Assembly: GCA_046518185.1 (NCBI GenBank)
Contig: JBKGRZ010000008.1
Location: 1-64,000, forward strand
DNA: 64,000 nt
Reading direction: 5' to 3'
Source: Scandinavium vulneris_A
Lineage (GTDB): Bacteria > Pseudomonadota > Gammaproteobacteria > Enterobacterales > Enterobacteriaceae
Part shown: positions 7,971-17,578 of the stretch, one piece after another
Numbering within the stretch: the first letter of the stretch is position 1
How the letters are laid out: the number at the start of each line of letters is the position of its first letter
Position numbers and translations under genes: made by a program
The notes under the pieces: model-generated
The model's database searches: none
What the model saw: only the letters and a program-made list of their open reading frames with translations
What the model was told of the DNA's origin: nothing

Positions 7971-8180
7971 ATGACCGTAGAAAACTACCTGAAACGCCTA
8001 CGCAATGTGAATGAAGAGCAAATGCTTGAGAAACTCGTTGCCCGCATTGAAAACAGCATTGAGCCAGAAGCGCTGGCAGCATTCCAGAAAGCCGCTGATA
8101 AGCGTCGCGCAGAACTGTGTGATTATCAGTTCAGCCTGAACGATGATTTCGGCGAAGCAAAATCCCCTCGTAAATATTAA
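7971..8180 (+). CDS. Hha/Cnu (YmoA)-family small nucleoid-associated regulator
   Basis: This 69-aa protein starts MTVENYLKRLRNV and contains an AFQKAADKRRAELCDYQ segment. The pattern YL.RLR, a central helix, then F..AAD.R.AEL is the Hha/YdgT (Cnu) fold signature, and MTVxxYL matches the Cnu start. ATG 7971 is chosen because AAGG lies 6 nt upstream; a TTG at 7965 would add two residues. Hha/Cnu proteins bind H-NS/StpA and adjust silencing of horizontally acquired DNA. Its place beside a genomic island is suggestive, but it sits on the chromosomal side of the att site. The C-terminus (NDDFGEAKSPRKY) differs from classic Hha, so a distinct paralogue is likely. Confidence 0.6.
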   Translation: MTVENYLKRLRNVNEEQMLEKLVARIENSIEPEALAAFQKAADKRRAELCDYQFSLNDDFGEAKSPRKY

Positions 8181-8298
8181 GTCCAACGCTTCACTCCAGC
8201 GCATTTTCTCCAGCGAATCACTGGGGTTGCCCTACACTTACAGAGGTAAGTTTTTAGGGAAACCCGTTCTGTTTGTGTGATTCACAAGAGATAATGCT

Positions 8299-9225
8299 AT
8301 GGAATTAAAGGATTATTACGCCATTATGGGCGTGAAGCCGACGGACGATCTCAAGACTATCAAGACCGCCTACCGCCGCCTCGCCCGCAAATACCATCCT
8401 GATGTCAGTAAAGAATCCGATGCCGAAGCCCGCTTTAAAGAAGTGGCGGAAGCATGGGAAGTGTTGAGCGACGAACAGCGTCGCGCCGAATACGACACGC
8501 TCTGGCAGCACCGCAACGACCCGCAGTTCCGCCAGCCGCCGCCGTCAGGCCAGCAGCAATCTTACAGTCAGGAAGAATTTGACGACATCTTCTCCTCTAT
8601 CTTCGGCCAGCGTGCCCAGCAGTCTCATCAGCGGCATACCGCCCGGGGTCACGACGTGGAAATAGAGGTCGCCGTTTTCCTCGAAGAAACGCTCGAAGCG
8701 CATACCCGCCCCATCAACTATAAACTGCCGGTCTACAATGTTTTTGGCATGGTTGAGCAGGAAATCCCTAAATCGCTCAATGTCAAAATCCCGGCAGGCG
8801 TCGGTGACGGGCAGCGCATTCGTCTCAAAGGCCAGGGCACGCCCGGCGAGAACGGTGGGCCCGCGGGTGATCTGTGGCTCATTATCCGCATCGCGCCGCA
8901 TCCGATGTTTGATATCGTCGGGCACAATCTCGAAATCGTGCTGCCCCTCGCCCCGTGGGAAGCCGCTCTGGGAGCCAAAGTCACGGTGCCCACGCTCAAA
9001 GAGCCGATTTTACTGACCATCCCGCCGGGCAGTCAGGCCGGACAACGGCTGCGCATCAAGGGCAAAGGCCTGGTGAATAAGCAACACACCGGCGATCTGT
9101 TCGCGGTAATCAAAATTGTCATGCCGCCGAAAGCGGATGAGAAAACCGCCGCGCTGTGGCAGCAGCTTGCCGATGCCCAACCGACCTTCGACCCGCGCCA
9201 ACAGTGGGGGAAAAAACATGGCTAA
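8299..9225 (+). CDS. cbpA: Curved DNA-binding protein CbpA, DnaJ-type co-chaperone
   Basis: This 308-aa protein has a J domain at residues ~1-70 with the HPD triad at 33-35. A Gln/Pro-rich linker follows, then two C-terminal substrate-binding beta domains (e.g. NVKIPAGVGDGQRIRLKGQG). It lacks the zinc-finger repeats of DnaJ, which distinguishes CbpA. E. coli CbpA (306 aa) acts with DnaK and condenses curved DNA in stationary phase. The gene overlaps cbpM by 8 bp, the standard arrangement of the co-chaperone with its inhibitor. Confidence 0.95.
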   Translation: MELKDYYAIMGVKPTDDLKTIKTAYRRLARKYHPDVSKESDAEARFKEVAEAWEVLSDEQRRAEYDTLWQHRNDPQFRQPPPSGQQQSYSQEEFDDIFSSIFGQRAQQSHQRHTARGHDVEIEVAVFLEETLEAHTRPINYKLPVYNVFGMVEQEIPKSLNVKIPAGVGDGQRIRLKGQGTPGENGGPAGDLWLIIRIAPHPMFDIVGHNLEIVLPLAPWEAALGAKVTVPTLKEPILLTIPPGSQAGQRLRIKGKGLVNKQHTGDLFAVIKIVMPPKADEKTAALWQQLADAQPTFDPRQQWGKKHG

Positions 9226-9517
9226 CGTCACCATCACTTTCACCGTCACCGAGTTTTGTCTGCATACCGGGGTATCCGAAGAGGAACTCGACGAAATTGT
9301 CGGCCTGGGCGTGATAGAGCCCAATCAAACCCAGGATGCACACTGGTTGTTCGACGATCGCGCCGTCACCATCGTTCACCGCGCGATGCGCCTGCGCCGT
9401 GAGCTAGCCCTCGACTGGCCGGGGATCGCCGTCACCCTGACCCTGCTCGATGAAAACGAACGCCTGAAGCAGGAAAATCGTCTGCTGCTCCAGCGTCTGC
9501 AACGCTTTATCAACTAA
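9218..9517 (+). CDS. cbpM: CbpM, modulator of CbpA
   Basis: This 99-aa protein starts MANVTITFTVTEFCLHTG. A MerR-like winged-helix fold is expected at residues ~8-70 (FCLHTGVSEEELDEIVGLG), followed by a C-terminal helix with ENERLKQENRLLLQRLQ coiled-coil character. In E. coli CbpM binds the J domain of CbpA and blocks its interaction with DnaK. The ATG at 9218 lies inside the last codons of cbpA and gives the family length. Upstream in-frame codons only read cbpA out of frame and are not part of the gene. Confidence 0.93.
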   Translation: MANVTITFTVTEFCLHTGVSEEELDEIVGLGVIEPNQTQDAHWLFDDRAVTIVHRAMRLRRELALDWPGIAVTLTLLDENERLKQENRLLLQRLQRFIN

Positions 9518-9524
9518 TCTTCAG

Positions 9525-9547
9525 AACCCGCCTTCCTGGCGGGTTTT
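9525..9547 (+). terminator. Terminator of cbpAM
   Basis: Stem AACCCGCC (9525-9532) and GGCGGGTT (9538-9545) with a 5-nt loop and trailing Ts follows the cbpM stop. Confidence 0.85.
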
Positions 9548-9675
9548 CCCTGCCAAATAGCGCTATCAGCCATAAAAATATCCCCTACGTGGATAAACCC
9601 ACCCGTGCCGTTTACCTGGCGTCACCTACGGCGTATTACTTGCCCCAACCCAATAACCTACAGGGGTAAGACCCA

Positions 9676-11943
9676 ATGAAAGTACTGCTCGTTGAAAGTG
9701 AATTTCTGCACCAGGATACCTGGGCAGGCGCCGCCATCGCGCGTCTGGCAGAAACGCTACAGGCACAAAATATCGAGGTACTGAAATCCACCTCACTGGA
9801 TGATGGTTATACCGTACTGGCGGCTAACCAAGCCATCGACTGCCTGATGTTCAGTTACCAGATGGAACAGGTCGATGAGCATCATCGCGTGCGCCAACTG
9901 CTCGATAAGCTCCACGAACGCCAGCAAAATGTGCCGGTATTTCTGCTCGCCGAGCGGGAAAAGGCCACCTCGCTGATTAACCGCCAACTGGTGGAGCTTA
10001 TCGATGAGTTTGCCTGGTTCCTCGAAGACTCTGCGGATTTCATTGCCGGGCGTGCCATTGCCGCCATGCAGCGCTATCACCAACGGTTGTTACCGCCGCT
10101 GTTTTCCGCGCTGACGAAATACAGCGATATCCATGAATACTCGTGGGCCGCACCGGGCCATCAGGGCGGCGTGGGCTTTACTAAAACCCCGGCAGGCCGC
10201 CTGTATCACGACTTCTACGGTGAAAACCTGTTCCGCACAGATATGGGCATTGAGCGTACATCGCTCGGTTCGCTGCTCGATCACACTGGCGCATTCGGCG
10301 AAAGCGAAAAAAATGCCGCCCGTGTTTTTGGGGCCGATCGATCCTGGTCGGTGGTGGTCGGCACCTCCGGGTCTAACCGCACCATCATGCAGGCCTGCAT
10401 GACTGAAAATGATGTCGTGGTGATTGACCGCAACTGTCATAAGTCGATTGAACAGGGGCTGATCCTCACCGGGGCTAAACCGGTGTATATGGTGCCCAGC
10501 CGGAACCGTTACGGCATTATCGGCCCAATTTATCCGCAGGAAATGGAGCCGAAAAACCTTGAGGATAAAATCCGCACCAGCCCGTTGACCCGCGACGACG
10601 CCGGACGCAAATCCGCCTACGCTGTAGTGACCAACTGTACCTATGACGGCGTGTGCTACAACGCCAAAAATGCACAGGCGCTGTTGGAACAAACTACCGA
10701 TCGTCTGCACTTTGACGAAGCCTGGTATGGCTATGCGCGCTTCAACCCCATTTATGCCGATCACTATGCAATGCGCGGCGAACCGGGCAATCATAACGGC
10801 CCGACGGTGTTTGCCACCCACTCCACCCACAAACTGCTCAACGCGCTCTCACAGGCGTCTTACATTCACGTCCGGGAGGGGCGTGGCGCGGTGAATTTCT
10901 CGCGCTTCAATCAGGCTTACATGATGCATGCCACCACCTCGCCGCTGTACGCCATTTGCGCGTCTAATGATGTCGCGGTGTCGATGATGGACGGCAACAG
11001 CGGGCAGTCGCTAACACAGGAAGTGATCGACGAAGCGGTTGATTTCCGTCAGGCGATGGCCCGACTCTATCGTGAGTTCAGCGAGAACGGCGACTGGTTC
11101 TTCAAACCGTGGAACAAAGAGAGCGTCATCGATCCGGCCAGCGGCGCAAAAATTGATTTTGCCGATGCCCCGGCCAAACTACTGACCACCGATCAAAACT
11201 GTTGGGTAATGCGTCCGGGTGAATCCTGGCACGGTTTCCACGATCTGCCGGATAACTGGAGCATGCTCGATCCTATCAAAGTCAGCCTGTTGACGCCGGG
11301 CATGGGCGATGATGGTGAACTGTTGTCCAATGGTGTTCCCGCCGCGCTGGTCACCGCCTGGCTTGGCCGCCACGGCATCGTGCCAACCCGCACTACCGAT
11401 TTCCAGGTCATGTTCCTGTTCTCGATGGGCGTGACGCGGGGTAAATGGGGCACGCTCGTTAATACGCTGTGCGCCTTTAAACGCCATTATGATGCCAACA
11501 CGCCGCTGTCGCAGGTGATGCCGGAGCTGGCAGGCCAGTATCCGCATTGCTACGGCGATATGGGGATGCGTGACCTGGGTGACACCATGTTTGGGTGGCT
11601 GAAAACAAACAACCCCGGAGCCAGCCTGAATGCGGCCTATGCGACCTTACCGCAGGCGAAGATGACCCCGCGGGCCGCATACCAGGCGATAGTGGCCGAT
11701 AACGTTGAAATGGTGCCGGTCGATGGGCTGGTCAACCGCGTCGCGGCGAATGCCGTGATCCCTTACCCACCGGGCATTCCGATGCTGCTGTCCGGGGAAA
11801 ACTTTGGTGACGAAACCAGCCCGCAAATTGCCTATCTGCGCGCGTTGCAGTCCTGGGATCACCAATTCCCAGGTTTCGAACACGACACCGAGGGAACCGA
11901 AATTATCGAAGGTGTTTATCACGTTATGTGTATAAAGGCCTAA
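9676..11943 (+). CDS. adiA: Biodegradative arginine decarboxylase AdiA
   Basis: This 755-aa PLP enzyme (E. coli AdiA is 756 aa) converts arginine to agmatine while consuming a cytoplasmic proton. The order is an N-terminal wing/response-regulator-like domain (~1-125), a fold-type I PLP core with APGHQGG, GTSGSNR, DRNCHKS and the cofactor lysine in ATHSTHKLLNALSQ (around residue 385), and a C-terminal domain. It is followed by adiY and the antiporter gene adiC, which together form acid-resistance system 3. A purine-rich ribosome-binding site (AGGGGTAAG) precedes the ATG. No defects seen. Confidence 0.97.
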   Translation: MKVLLVESEFLHQDTWAGAAIARLAETLQAQNIEVLKSTSLDDGYTVLAANQAIDCLMFSYQMEQVDEHHRVRQLLDKLHERQQNVPVFLLAEREKATSLINRQLVELIDEFAWFLEDSADFIAGRAIAAMQRYHQRLLPPLFSALTKYSDIHEYSWAAPGHQGGVGFTKTPAGRLYHDFYGENLFRTDMGIERTSLGSLLDHTGAFGESEKNAARVFGADRSWSVVVGTSGSNRTIMQACMTENDVVVIDRNCHKSIEQGLILTGAKPVYMVPSRNRYGIIGPIYPQEMEPKNLEDKIRTSPLTRDDAGRKSAYAVVTNCTYDGVCYNAKNAQALLEQTTDRLHFDEAWYGYARFNPIYADHYAMRGEPGNHNGPTVFATHSTHKLLNALSQASYIHVREGRGAVNFSRFNQAYMMHATTSPLYAICASNDVAVSMMDGNSGQSLTQEVIDEAVDFRQAMARLYREFSENGDWFFKPWNKESVIDPASGAKIDFADAPAKLLTTDQNCWVMRPGESWHGFHDLPDNWSMLDPIKVSLLTPGMGDDGELLSNGVPAALVTAWLGRHGIVPTRTTDFQVMFLFSMGVTRGKWGTLVNTLCAFKRHYDANTPLSQVMPELAGQYPHCYGDMGMRDLGDTMFGWLKTNNPGASLNAAYATLPQAKMTPRAAYQAIVADNVEMVPVDGLVNRVAANAVIPYPPGIPMLLSGENFGDETSPQIAYLRALQSWDHQFPGFEHDTEGTEIIEGVYHVMCIKA

Positions 11944-11990
11944 GGTAATGCTGTAAGTCTGCACTCTACGTTTGTTTCTGAGTATTTTTT

Positions 11991-12018
11991 GCGCGGGTAT
12001 TGCCCCGCGCTTTTTTTT
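11991..12018 (+). terminator. Terminator of adiA
   Basis: GCGCGGG (11991-11997) and CCCGCGC (12004-12010) form a stem followed by eight Ts, 48 bp after the adiA stop. Confidence 0.9.
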
Positions 12019-12198
12019 GCCTTTCCACTTCTGTACAAATCCTTTTACAGCACTCTCAATCTCAACCCGATTGATTTTTTTAATTTGCAGTGTATTTTAT
12101 GCCTGCCTTTCATTCATCATACAAATGATATTTATTCGCCTCACTCAGTGTTCCTTTTCTCTGAGGCGTTTTTCTGTTCATATTCCAGGAGTGCGAGT

Positions 12199-12963
12199 AT
12201 GAGACTTTGCAGCAGTTCCCCTTGTGTGGTGGTGTTATCTGAAAGCAACGTTCAGATAAACATCAACGAGCATGATTCTTTTTTATTACCGGCAAACCAT
12301 TTAGCCATAATGCCTTGCCACGATAGCTGTATTGATTTTACGGCATTAGACACCACGCTGGTGGCCCATATTTCACGGGAAATCGTGAATGATTACCTGC
12401 AATTTTTGAATAAAGATCTGGCGTCGATTACGCCGTGGTCGCGACGAAATCCGCCGGTTATCGCCTGTCCTGCGCCAACGCCTGAAGTTTTTCGCCAGGC
12501 AGCACGGCACAGCCAGCTTGAAACACGCACGCCTTGTGAAGTTGAGCGCACGCGCTCATTACTCTTTACCGTGCTGTCTAACTTTCTCGACACCCCCGGC
12601 TTTCTCTCCTTACTGATGCATATTTTACGCAGCAGTATTAAAGACAGCGTCAGTCGAATTATTCAAAGCAATATTCACCACGCCTGGAGTTTACAACAGG
12701 TGGCCAGCGCCCTGTGTATCAGCCCCAGTTTGTTAAAGAAAAAACTCAAGAATGAAAACACCAGCTACAGCCAGATTATTACCGAATGTAGAATGCGCTA
12801 CGCCGCCAGAGAGTTATTAACCTCAGACAAAAATATCTCTCAGGTGTCTCAACTCTGTGGATATAGCAGCACCTCGTATTTTATTTCCGTCTTTAAACAT
12901 CACTACGGCGTTACACCGCTGCATTACGTGGCTGAACATCGGCATTTACTGATGACGGCCTGA
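12199..12963 (+). CDS. adiY: AdiY, AraC-family activator of the arginine acid-resistance genes
   Basis: This 254-aa protein starts MRLCSSSPCVVVLSE, collinear with E. coli AdiY (253 aa). An open frame extends further upstream, but the ATG at 12199 has AGGAG 8 nt before it and matches the family start. The C-terminal ~100 residues carry two helix-turn-helix units of the AraC type (WSLQQVASALCISPSLLKKKL and ISQVSQLCGYSSTSYFISVFK). AdiY activates adiA and adiC under anaerobic acid conditions. It sits between its two targets, each with its own terminator or leader. Confidence 0.95.
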   Translation: MRLCSSSPCVVVLSESNVQININEHDSFLLPANHLAIMPCHDSCIDFTALDTTLVAHISREIVNDYLQFLNKDLASITPWSRRNPPVIACPAPTPEVFRQAARHSQLETRTPCEVERTRSLLFTVLSNFLDTPGFLSLLMHILRSSIKDSVSRIIQSNIHHAWSLQQVASALCISPSLLKKKLKNENTSYSQIITECRMRYAARELLTSDKNISQVSQLCGYSSTSYFISVFKHHYGVTPLHYVAEHRHLLMTA

Positions 12964-13078
12964 CAACGCAGCAGATCAGCCATAATAATAGCAAATACGG
13001 ATATACCGCCCGCCCCTCAGCTAACATCATTGCGCCAAAGCGATATTATCCCCCTGAATAATCTTCAGGAGGAATATG

Positions 13079-14416
13079 ATGTCCAGCGATGCTGATGCCC
13101 ACAAAGTGGGTTTAGTTCCGGTCACCTTGATGGTGTCCGGTAATATTATGGGGTCGGGCGTTTTTCTGCTGCCTGCTAACCTCGCCACCACCGGCGGGAT
13201 TGCAATCTACGGATGGCTGGTAACCATCATCGGTGCCCTGGCGCTGTCGATGGTGTATGCCAAAATGTCGTCCTTAGACTCCAGTCCCGGCGGCTCTTAC
13301 GCTTACGCGCGCCGCTGCTTCGGCCCGTTTCTTGGCTACCAGACCAACGTGCTTTACTGGCTCGCCTGCTGGATAGGTAACATCGCGATGGTGGTCATCG
13401 GCGTCGGCTATCTGAGCTACTTTTTCCCCGTGCTCAAAGACCCTATGGTCCTGACCCTAACCTGCGTGGCGGTGCTGTGGATTTTTGTACTGCTGAACAT
13501 CGTCGGGCCGAAAATGATCACCCGCGTCCAGGCGGTAGCAACGGTACTGGCGCTGATCCCGATTGTCGGCATCGCGGTGTTTGGCTGGTTCTGGTTCCAA
13601 AGTGACACCTACATGGCAGCATGGAACGTCAGCGGGAAGAGCACCTTCAACGCCATTCAGAGCACCCTGAGCGTCACCTTATGGTCATTTATCGGCGTCG
13701 AAAGTGCCTCCGTCGCCGCCGGAGTGGTGAAAAATCCAAAACGTAACGTGCCCATTGCCACCATCGGGGGGGTGCTGATTGCCGCCGTATGCTACGTGCT
13801 GTCCACCACCGCGATCATGGGGATGATCCCGAATGCCGCCCTGCGCGTGTCCGCCTCGCCTTTCGGGGATGCCGCTCGCATGGCCCTTGGCAATACCGCG
13901 GGCGCAATCGTCTCCTTCTGTGCCGCTGCAGGCTGCCTCGGTTCGCTCGGTGGCTGGACCTTACTCGCCGGACAAACGGCAAAGGCCGCCGCCGACGATG
14001 GCCTGTTCCCGCCGATTTTTGCCAAAGTGAATAACGCCGGAACGCCAGTGGCGGGATTGCTGATCGTCGGTGTGCTTATGACCCTGTTCCAGTTCAGTAG
14101 CATTTCGCCGAACGCGGCAAAAGAATTTGGTCTGGTGTCATCGGTATCGGTGATCTTTACCCTCGTGCCTTATCTCTATACCTGCGCCGCGTTGCTGCTA
14201 TTGGGTCATGGGCATTTTGGCAGAGCGCGTCCGGCCTATCTGTTGCTGACCTTTATCGCCTTCGTGTATTGCATCTGGGCGGTGATTGGATCCGGCGCAC
14301 AGGAAGTGATGTGGTCGTTCGTCACCTTAATGGTGATCACCGCGCTGTATGCCCTCAACTACAATCGCATTCACAAAAATCCGTGGCCGCTCGACGTGCC
14401 GGTGGCAAAAATTTGA
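13079..14416 (+). CDS. adiC: Arginine:agmatine antiporter AdiC
   Basis: This 445-aa inner-membrane protein of the APC superfamily has twelve predicted TM helices. It exchanges external arginine for cytoplasmic agmatine and so exports a virtual proton with AdiA. The signature GSGVFLLPANLA in TM1, the central PGGSYAYARRCFGPF segment, GVESASVAAG in TM6 and GGWTLLAGQ in TM8 are all present. Two ATG codons are adjacent; the second (13079) is chosen because AGGAGG lies 6 nt upstream and the length equals that of E. coli AdiC. Starting at 13076 would add one Met. Confidence 0.96.
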   Translation: MSSDADAHKVGLVPVTLMVSGNIMGSGVFLLPANLATTGGIAIYGWLVTIIGALALSMVYAKMSSLDSSPGGSYAYARRCFGPFLGYQTNVLYWLACWIGNIAMVVIGVGYLSYFFPVLKDPMVLTLTCVAVLWIFVLLNIVGPKMITRVQAVATVLALIPIVGIAVFGWFWFQSDTYMAAWNVSGKSTFNAIQSTLSVTLWSFIGVESASVAAGVVKNPKRNVPIATIGGVLIAAVCYVLSTTAIMGMIPNAALRVSASPFGDAARMALGNTAGAIVSFCAAAGCLGSLGGWTLLAGQTAKAAADDGLFPPIFAKVNNAGTPVAGLLIVGVLMTLFQFSSISPNAAKEFGLVSSVSVIFTLVPYLYTCAALLLLGHGHFGRARPAYLLLTFIAFVYCIWAVIGSGAQEVMWSFVTLMVITALYALNYNRIHKNPWPLDVPVAKI

Positions 14417-14421
14417 CACCA

Positions 14422-14445
14422 AGCCAGCCTCCGGGCTGGCTCTTT
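14422..14445 (+). terminator. Terminator of adiC
   Basis: AGCCAGCC (14422-14429) pairs with GGCTGGCT (14434-14441), followed by a short T run just after the adiC stop. Confidence 0.8.
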
Positions 14446-14512
14446 CGCTTACCCCTTCTGCCCGTCGCCTCTTATAATGATTGCATGAGTTCTTCGCTGA
14501 CCGGCTTTCATT

Positions 14513-15481
14513 ATGACTCCCTCTGTTGTTAAACGTGACTGGCGTGTCCCTGCCGCCCTCGCCTTCATGGCGCTGTTGCTGGCCTTCGCATTTCAGCTCC
14601 ACGCCCATTGGGCCGCGTTCCTGCAATGGTGTCTGGCGACACAAATCACCCTGCATCGTTATCTGGTGATGTACCTTTTACAGCTCAATAATCATCAATA
14701 CAGCGCCGGGGTGTGGCTGCTGGTTGGGGCATTTATGTATGGCGTGCTGCACGCCATCGGGCCGGGTCACGGCAAATTTATCGTCACAACCTGGCTCAGT
14801 ACCCATCAGGAAAGCCCGTTAGCGGCTCGGATAGTCCCGTTCCTTGGCAGCCTGATGCAAGGCATCAGCGCTATCCTGTTCGTGTTTATTCTCGCCGTGG
14901 GGATGAATCTGGCTTCTGGCGAACTGAGCGAAAGCCGCTGGTACATCGAAAAAATCAGCGCCGTGCTGATCGGCAGCTTCGGTGCGCTGGTGATTTGGCA
15001 GACCCTGAACAGCCTGAAACCCAAGACGTTCAGACCTCGTCGCCTGACCCCGCTGGATGCGGGCGGACATCAACATGCTGTCGACTGCGGCTGCGGGCAT
15101 CACGGCGTCAGGGCCGACATCGCTCAGGCAGACTGGAAAACGCGGGTGGGTATCATCCTGGCGATCGGCGCGCGCCCATGCAGCGGGGCTATCATGATCA
15201 TGCTGTTTTCCAACGCGCTGGGTATTGTGAGCTGGGGGATTATCGCAGTGATGGCGATGGCCTTCGGCACGGCGCTGTCGATTCTCGGCTTATCGCTGGC
15301 GGTGCGCTACGCGCGCGAACGCACGGTGGCCTGGTTTGGCCAAGATTCGAACCCGCTTCATTGGCTGATGCCCACGGTAAAAATCATCGGTGGATTGCTG
15401 ATTGTCCTGTTCGCGTTGGTCCTGTTTATGACCGTCATACCGATCAGTGCCAACGGGGACTACATCGCTGCCGGATGCTGA
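14513..15481 (+). CDS. NicO-family nickel/cobalt transporter (RcnA/ZevB-like)
   Basis: This 322-aa protein has about six TM helices. It shows the NicO motif HAIGPGHGK at residues ~79-87 and a second GARPCSGA motif, with a short His/Cys loop between them (HQHAVDCGCGHHG) that may bind metal. The family includes RcnA-type Ni/Co efflux proteins and ZevB-type proteins linked to zinc. The His loop here is far shorter than in E. coli RcnA, so the substrate is uncertain. It is a monocistronic gene lying between adiC and proP, with no RcnR-like regulator adjacent. Confidence 0.75.
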   Translation: MTPSVVKRDWRVPAALAFMALLLAFAFQLHAHWAAFLQWCLATQITLHRYLVMYLLQLNNHQYSAGVWLLVGAFMYGVLHAIGPGHGKFIVTTWLSTHQESPLAARIVPFLGSLMQGISAILFVFILAVGMNLASGELSESRWYIEKISAVLIGSFGALVIWQTLNSLKPKTFRPRRLTPLDAGGHQHAVDCGCGHHGVRADIAQADWKTRVGIILAIGARPCSGAIMIMLFSNALGIVSWGIIAVMAMAFGTALSILGLSLAVRYARERTVAWFGQDSNPLHWLMPTVKIIGGLLIVLFALVLFMTVIPISANGDYIAAGC

Positions 15482-15503
15482 CCGCCAACGACAGAGATAA
15501 AAA

Positions 15504-15531
15504 AAAACGCTTCCGACCAGGAAGCGTTTTT
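15504..15531. terminator. Bidirectional terminator between the NicO gene and proP
   Basis: AACGCTTCC (15506-15514) and GGAAGCGTT (15520-15528) are flanked by an A run on the left and a T run on the right, serving the convergent genes on both strands. Confidence 0.9.
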
Positions 15532-15551
15532 AACGCAAAGCAGCGAAACGA

Positions 15552-17054
15552 TTACTCGTTGATGCGTGGATGCTGATCCACCAGACGGGTGCGTTTTTCC
15601 TGCAGCGCTTCAATTTCCGCATCAATATCTTCAATTTTATGTTCGATATTGTCGTGATGCTCGCGCAGAATTTCTTTCGCTTCCTGAATATCAGACGCCG
15701 CCGGGGTCGCGCCTTTCAGCGGCTGGTTGGCGGTTTCTTTCATCGTGATACCGGTCATCAGGCCGATAACCGCGATCACCATCAGGTAATACGCAGGCAT
15801 CATCAGGTCCTGAGTGTATTCCACCAGCCATGCCGCCAACGTTGGCGTCAGACCAGCCACCAGCACCGAAATATTGAAGGCACTCGCCAACGCGCTATAG
15901 CGGATATGGGTCGGGAACATCGCGGGCAGCGATGACGCCATCACCCCGATAAAGCAGTTGAGGATCACCGCCAGCAGCAGCAGCCCGGCGAAAATCAGCG
16001 CCACCACGCCACTGTTAATCATGATGAAGGCCGGTATAGCGCACAGGAACAGCAGCACGCTACCTACCAGAATGAACGGGCGACGGCCAAAGCGGTCGCT
16101 GAGCATCCCGATAATCGGCTGCACAAACAGCATACCCACCATAATAGCGATGATGATCAGCACGCCGTGGTCTTCTGAATAATGCAGGTTATGCGACAGA
16201 TAGCTCGGCATGTAGGTCAGCAGCATGTAGTAGGTGACGTTGGTTGAAATCACCATCCCCACGCAGACCAGCAACGCACGCCAGTGTTTGGTGGCAATCT
16301 CTTTAAACGAAACTTTCGGTCCGTCCTGCAGGCCCTGACGGTCACCCTGCTCCATCTTCTCAACGTGCTGCTGGAAGGCCGGAGTCTCCTCAAGCGCGTG
16401 ACGCAGATACAGACCAATAATCCCTAGCGGCAAGGCGAGGAAGAACGGCAGACGCCAGCCCCATTCGAGGAAGTTGTTTTCGCCGACAATAGTCGAAATC
16501 AGTACCACCAATCCTGCACCTAACACGAAGCCCGCAATCGACCCGAAATCGAGCCAACTGCCCATAAAGCCGCGCTTACGGTCCGGCGAGTACTCGGCGA
16601 CGAAGATAGACGCCCCGGTGTATTCCCCGCCCACAGAGAAGCCCTGAGCCATCTTACACAGCAGCAGCAAGATAGGTGCCCAGATGCCGATAGTGGCATA
16701 AGAGGGGATCAGGCCGATACAGAAGGTACTGATCGACATAATGATGATGGTGATGGAGAGAATTTTCTGGCGACCGTACTTATCGCCGAGCATTCCGAAA
16801 AACAGACCGCCAAGCGGGCGGATCAGGAAGGGAACAGAGAAGGTCCCCAAGGCTGCAATCATCTGAACGCTAGGGTTAGCGTCGGGGAAGAAGACCTTAC
16901 CCAATGCGTAAGCCACAAAACCGTAAACGCCGAAGTCGAACCATTCCATCGCGTTGCCGAGCGACGCGGCGGTAATCGCCTTGCGCAGCTTACTGTCGTC
17001 GATGATGGTGACATCACCCAGAGTGATCGGCTTAACTTTTTTCCTTTTTAGCAT
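15552..17054 (-). CDS. proP: Proline/betaine:proton symporter ProP
   Basis: This 500-aa MFS transporter equals E. coli ProP in length. It imports proline, glycine betaine and other osmoprotectants on hyperosmotic stress. Twelve TM helices, the sugar-porter-like loop motif GMLGDKYGRQK after TM2, and a charged C-terminal extension (residues ~450-500, HKIEDIDAEIEALQEKRTRL) are visible. That extension forms the antiparallel coiled coil that tunes osmosensing. In E. coli the neighbour is basSR; here the upstream neighbour is kdgT. Confidence 0.96.
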   Translation of the reverse strand: MLKRKKVKPITLGDVTIIDDSKLRKAITAASLGNAMEWFDFGVYGFVAYALGKVFFPDANPSVQMIAALGTFSVPFLIRPLGGLFFGMLGDKYGRQKILSITIIIMSISTFCIGLIPSYATIGIWAPILLLLCKMAQGFSVGGEYTGASIFVAEYSPDRKRGFMGSWLDFGSIAGFVLGAGLVVLISTIVGENNFLEWGWRLPFFLALPLGIIGLYLRHALEETPAFQQHVEKMEQGDRQGLQDGPKVSFKEIATKHWRALLVCVGMVISTNVTYYMLLTYMPSYLSHNLHYSEDHGVLIIIAIMVGMLFVQPIIGMLSDRFGRRPFILVGSVLLFLCAIPAFIMINSGVVALIFAGLLLLAVILNCFIGVMASSLPAMFPTHIRYSALASAFNISVLVAGLTPTLAAWLVEYTQDLMMPAYYLMVIAVIGLMTGITMKETANQPLKGATPAASDIQEAKEILREHHDNIEHKIEDIDAEIEALQEKRTRLVDQHPRINE

Positions 17055-17308
17055 TTTTGTCCTCGTTAACTATCGCCTTGAGCGCACACAGGGGGAGGCG
17101 AACACAAGCGCTCGCGTGCGTGCGGTAGTGGAGCGGCGAATTGCTGTGCTCCTCAATTCAAGCGTAGCAGGTTTACTTCCACTGGCTGCTCACAGCCTGT
17201 ACAACCGAACCTGATGACGCCTGCTCTGGCAGAAAAGATCTGACCAAAATCTCAATGTGTCGTGATATTTTTCGTACTTTCCTTTCTTACCCTAACAGCG
17301 TTTATATT

Positions 17309-17324
17309 TGTGATCAACTTCACG
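17309..17324. promoter_or_regulatory. Candidate CRP site upstream of proP
   Basis: TGTGA-N6-TCACG matches nine of the ten core CRP positions. It lies about 255 bp upstream of the proP start, a distance compatible with CRP control of the distal proP promoter known in E. coli. Occupancy is inferred. Confidence 0.5.
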
Positions 17325-17578
17325 CAAAATAGTGCTGTCTGTTAAGTTGATTCATGAAACGTCAATAAGTCCCCCCATGTTTTAAGCCTTTTCTCAATCC
17401 TGATTCGCGTACCCGCTCGAAAAAACGCCTGTTTCACCAACCTATTACCTCTTATTAAGCAGCAAAATAATTAATTCGCTAACGGATTATGACCGACATT
17501 TCTTTACATCTAATTCACAGCCAAATCATATAAAAGTCCGACTTAAGAATTTCCTGCAAAATATGTGATCGACACAAC

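Noticed and set aside
11989..12198. N-terminal extension of adiY
   Set aside because: The upstream frame starts within the adiA terminator, has low-complexity Phe/Leu content and no ribosome-binding site; ATG 12199 matches the family start.
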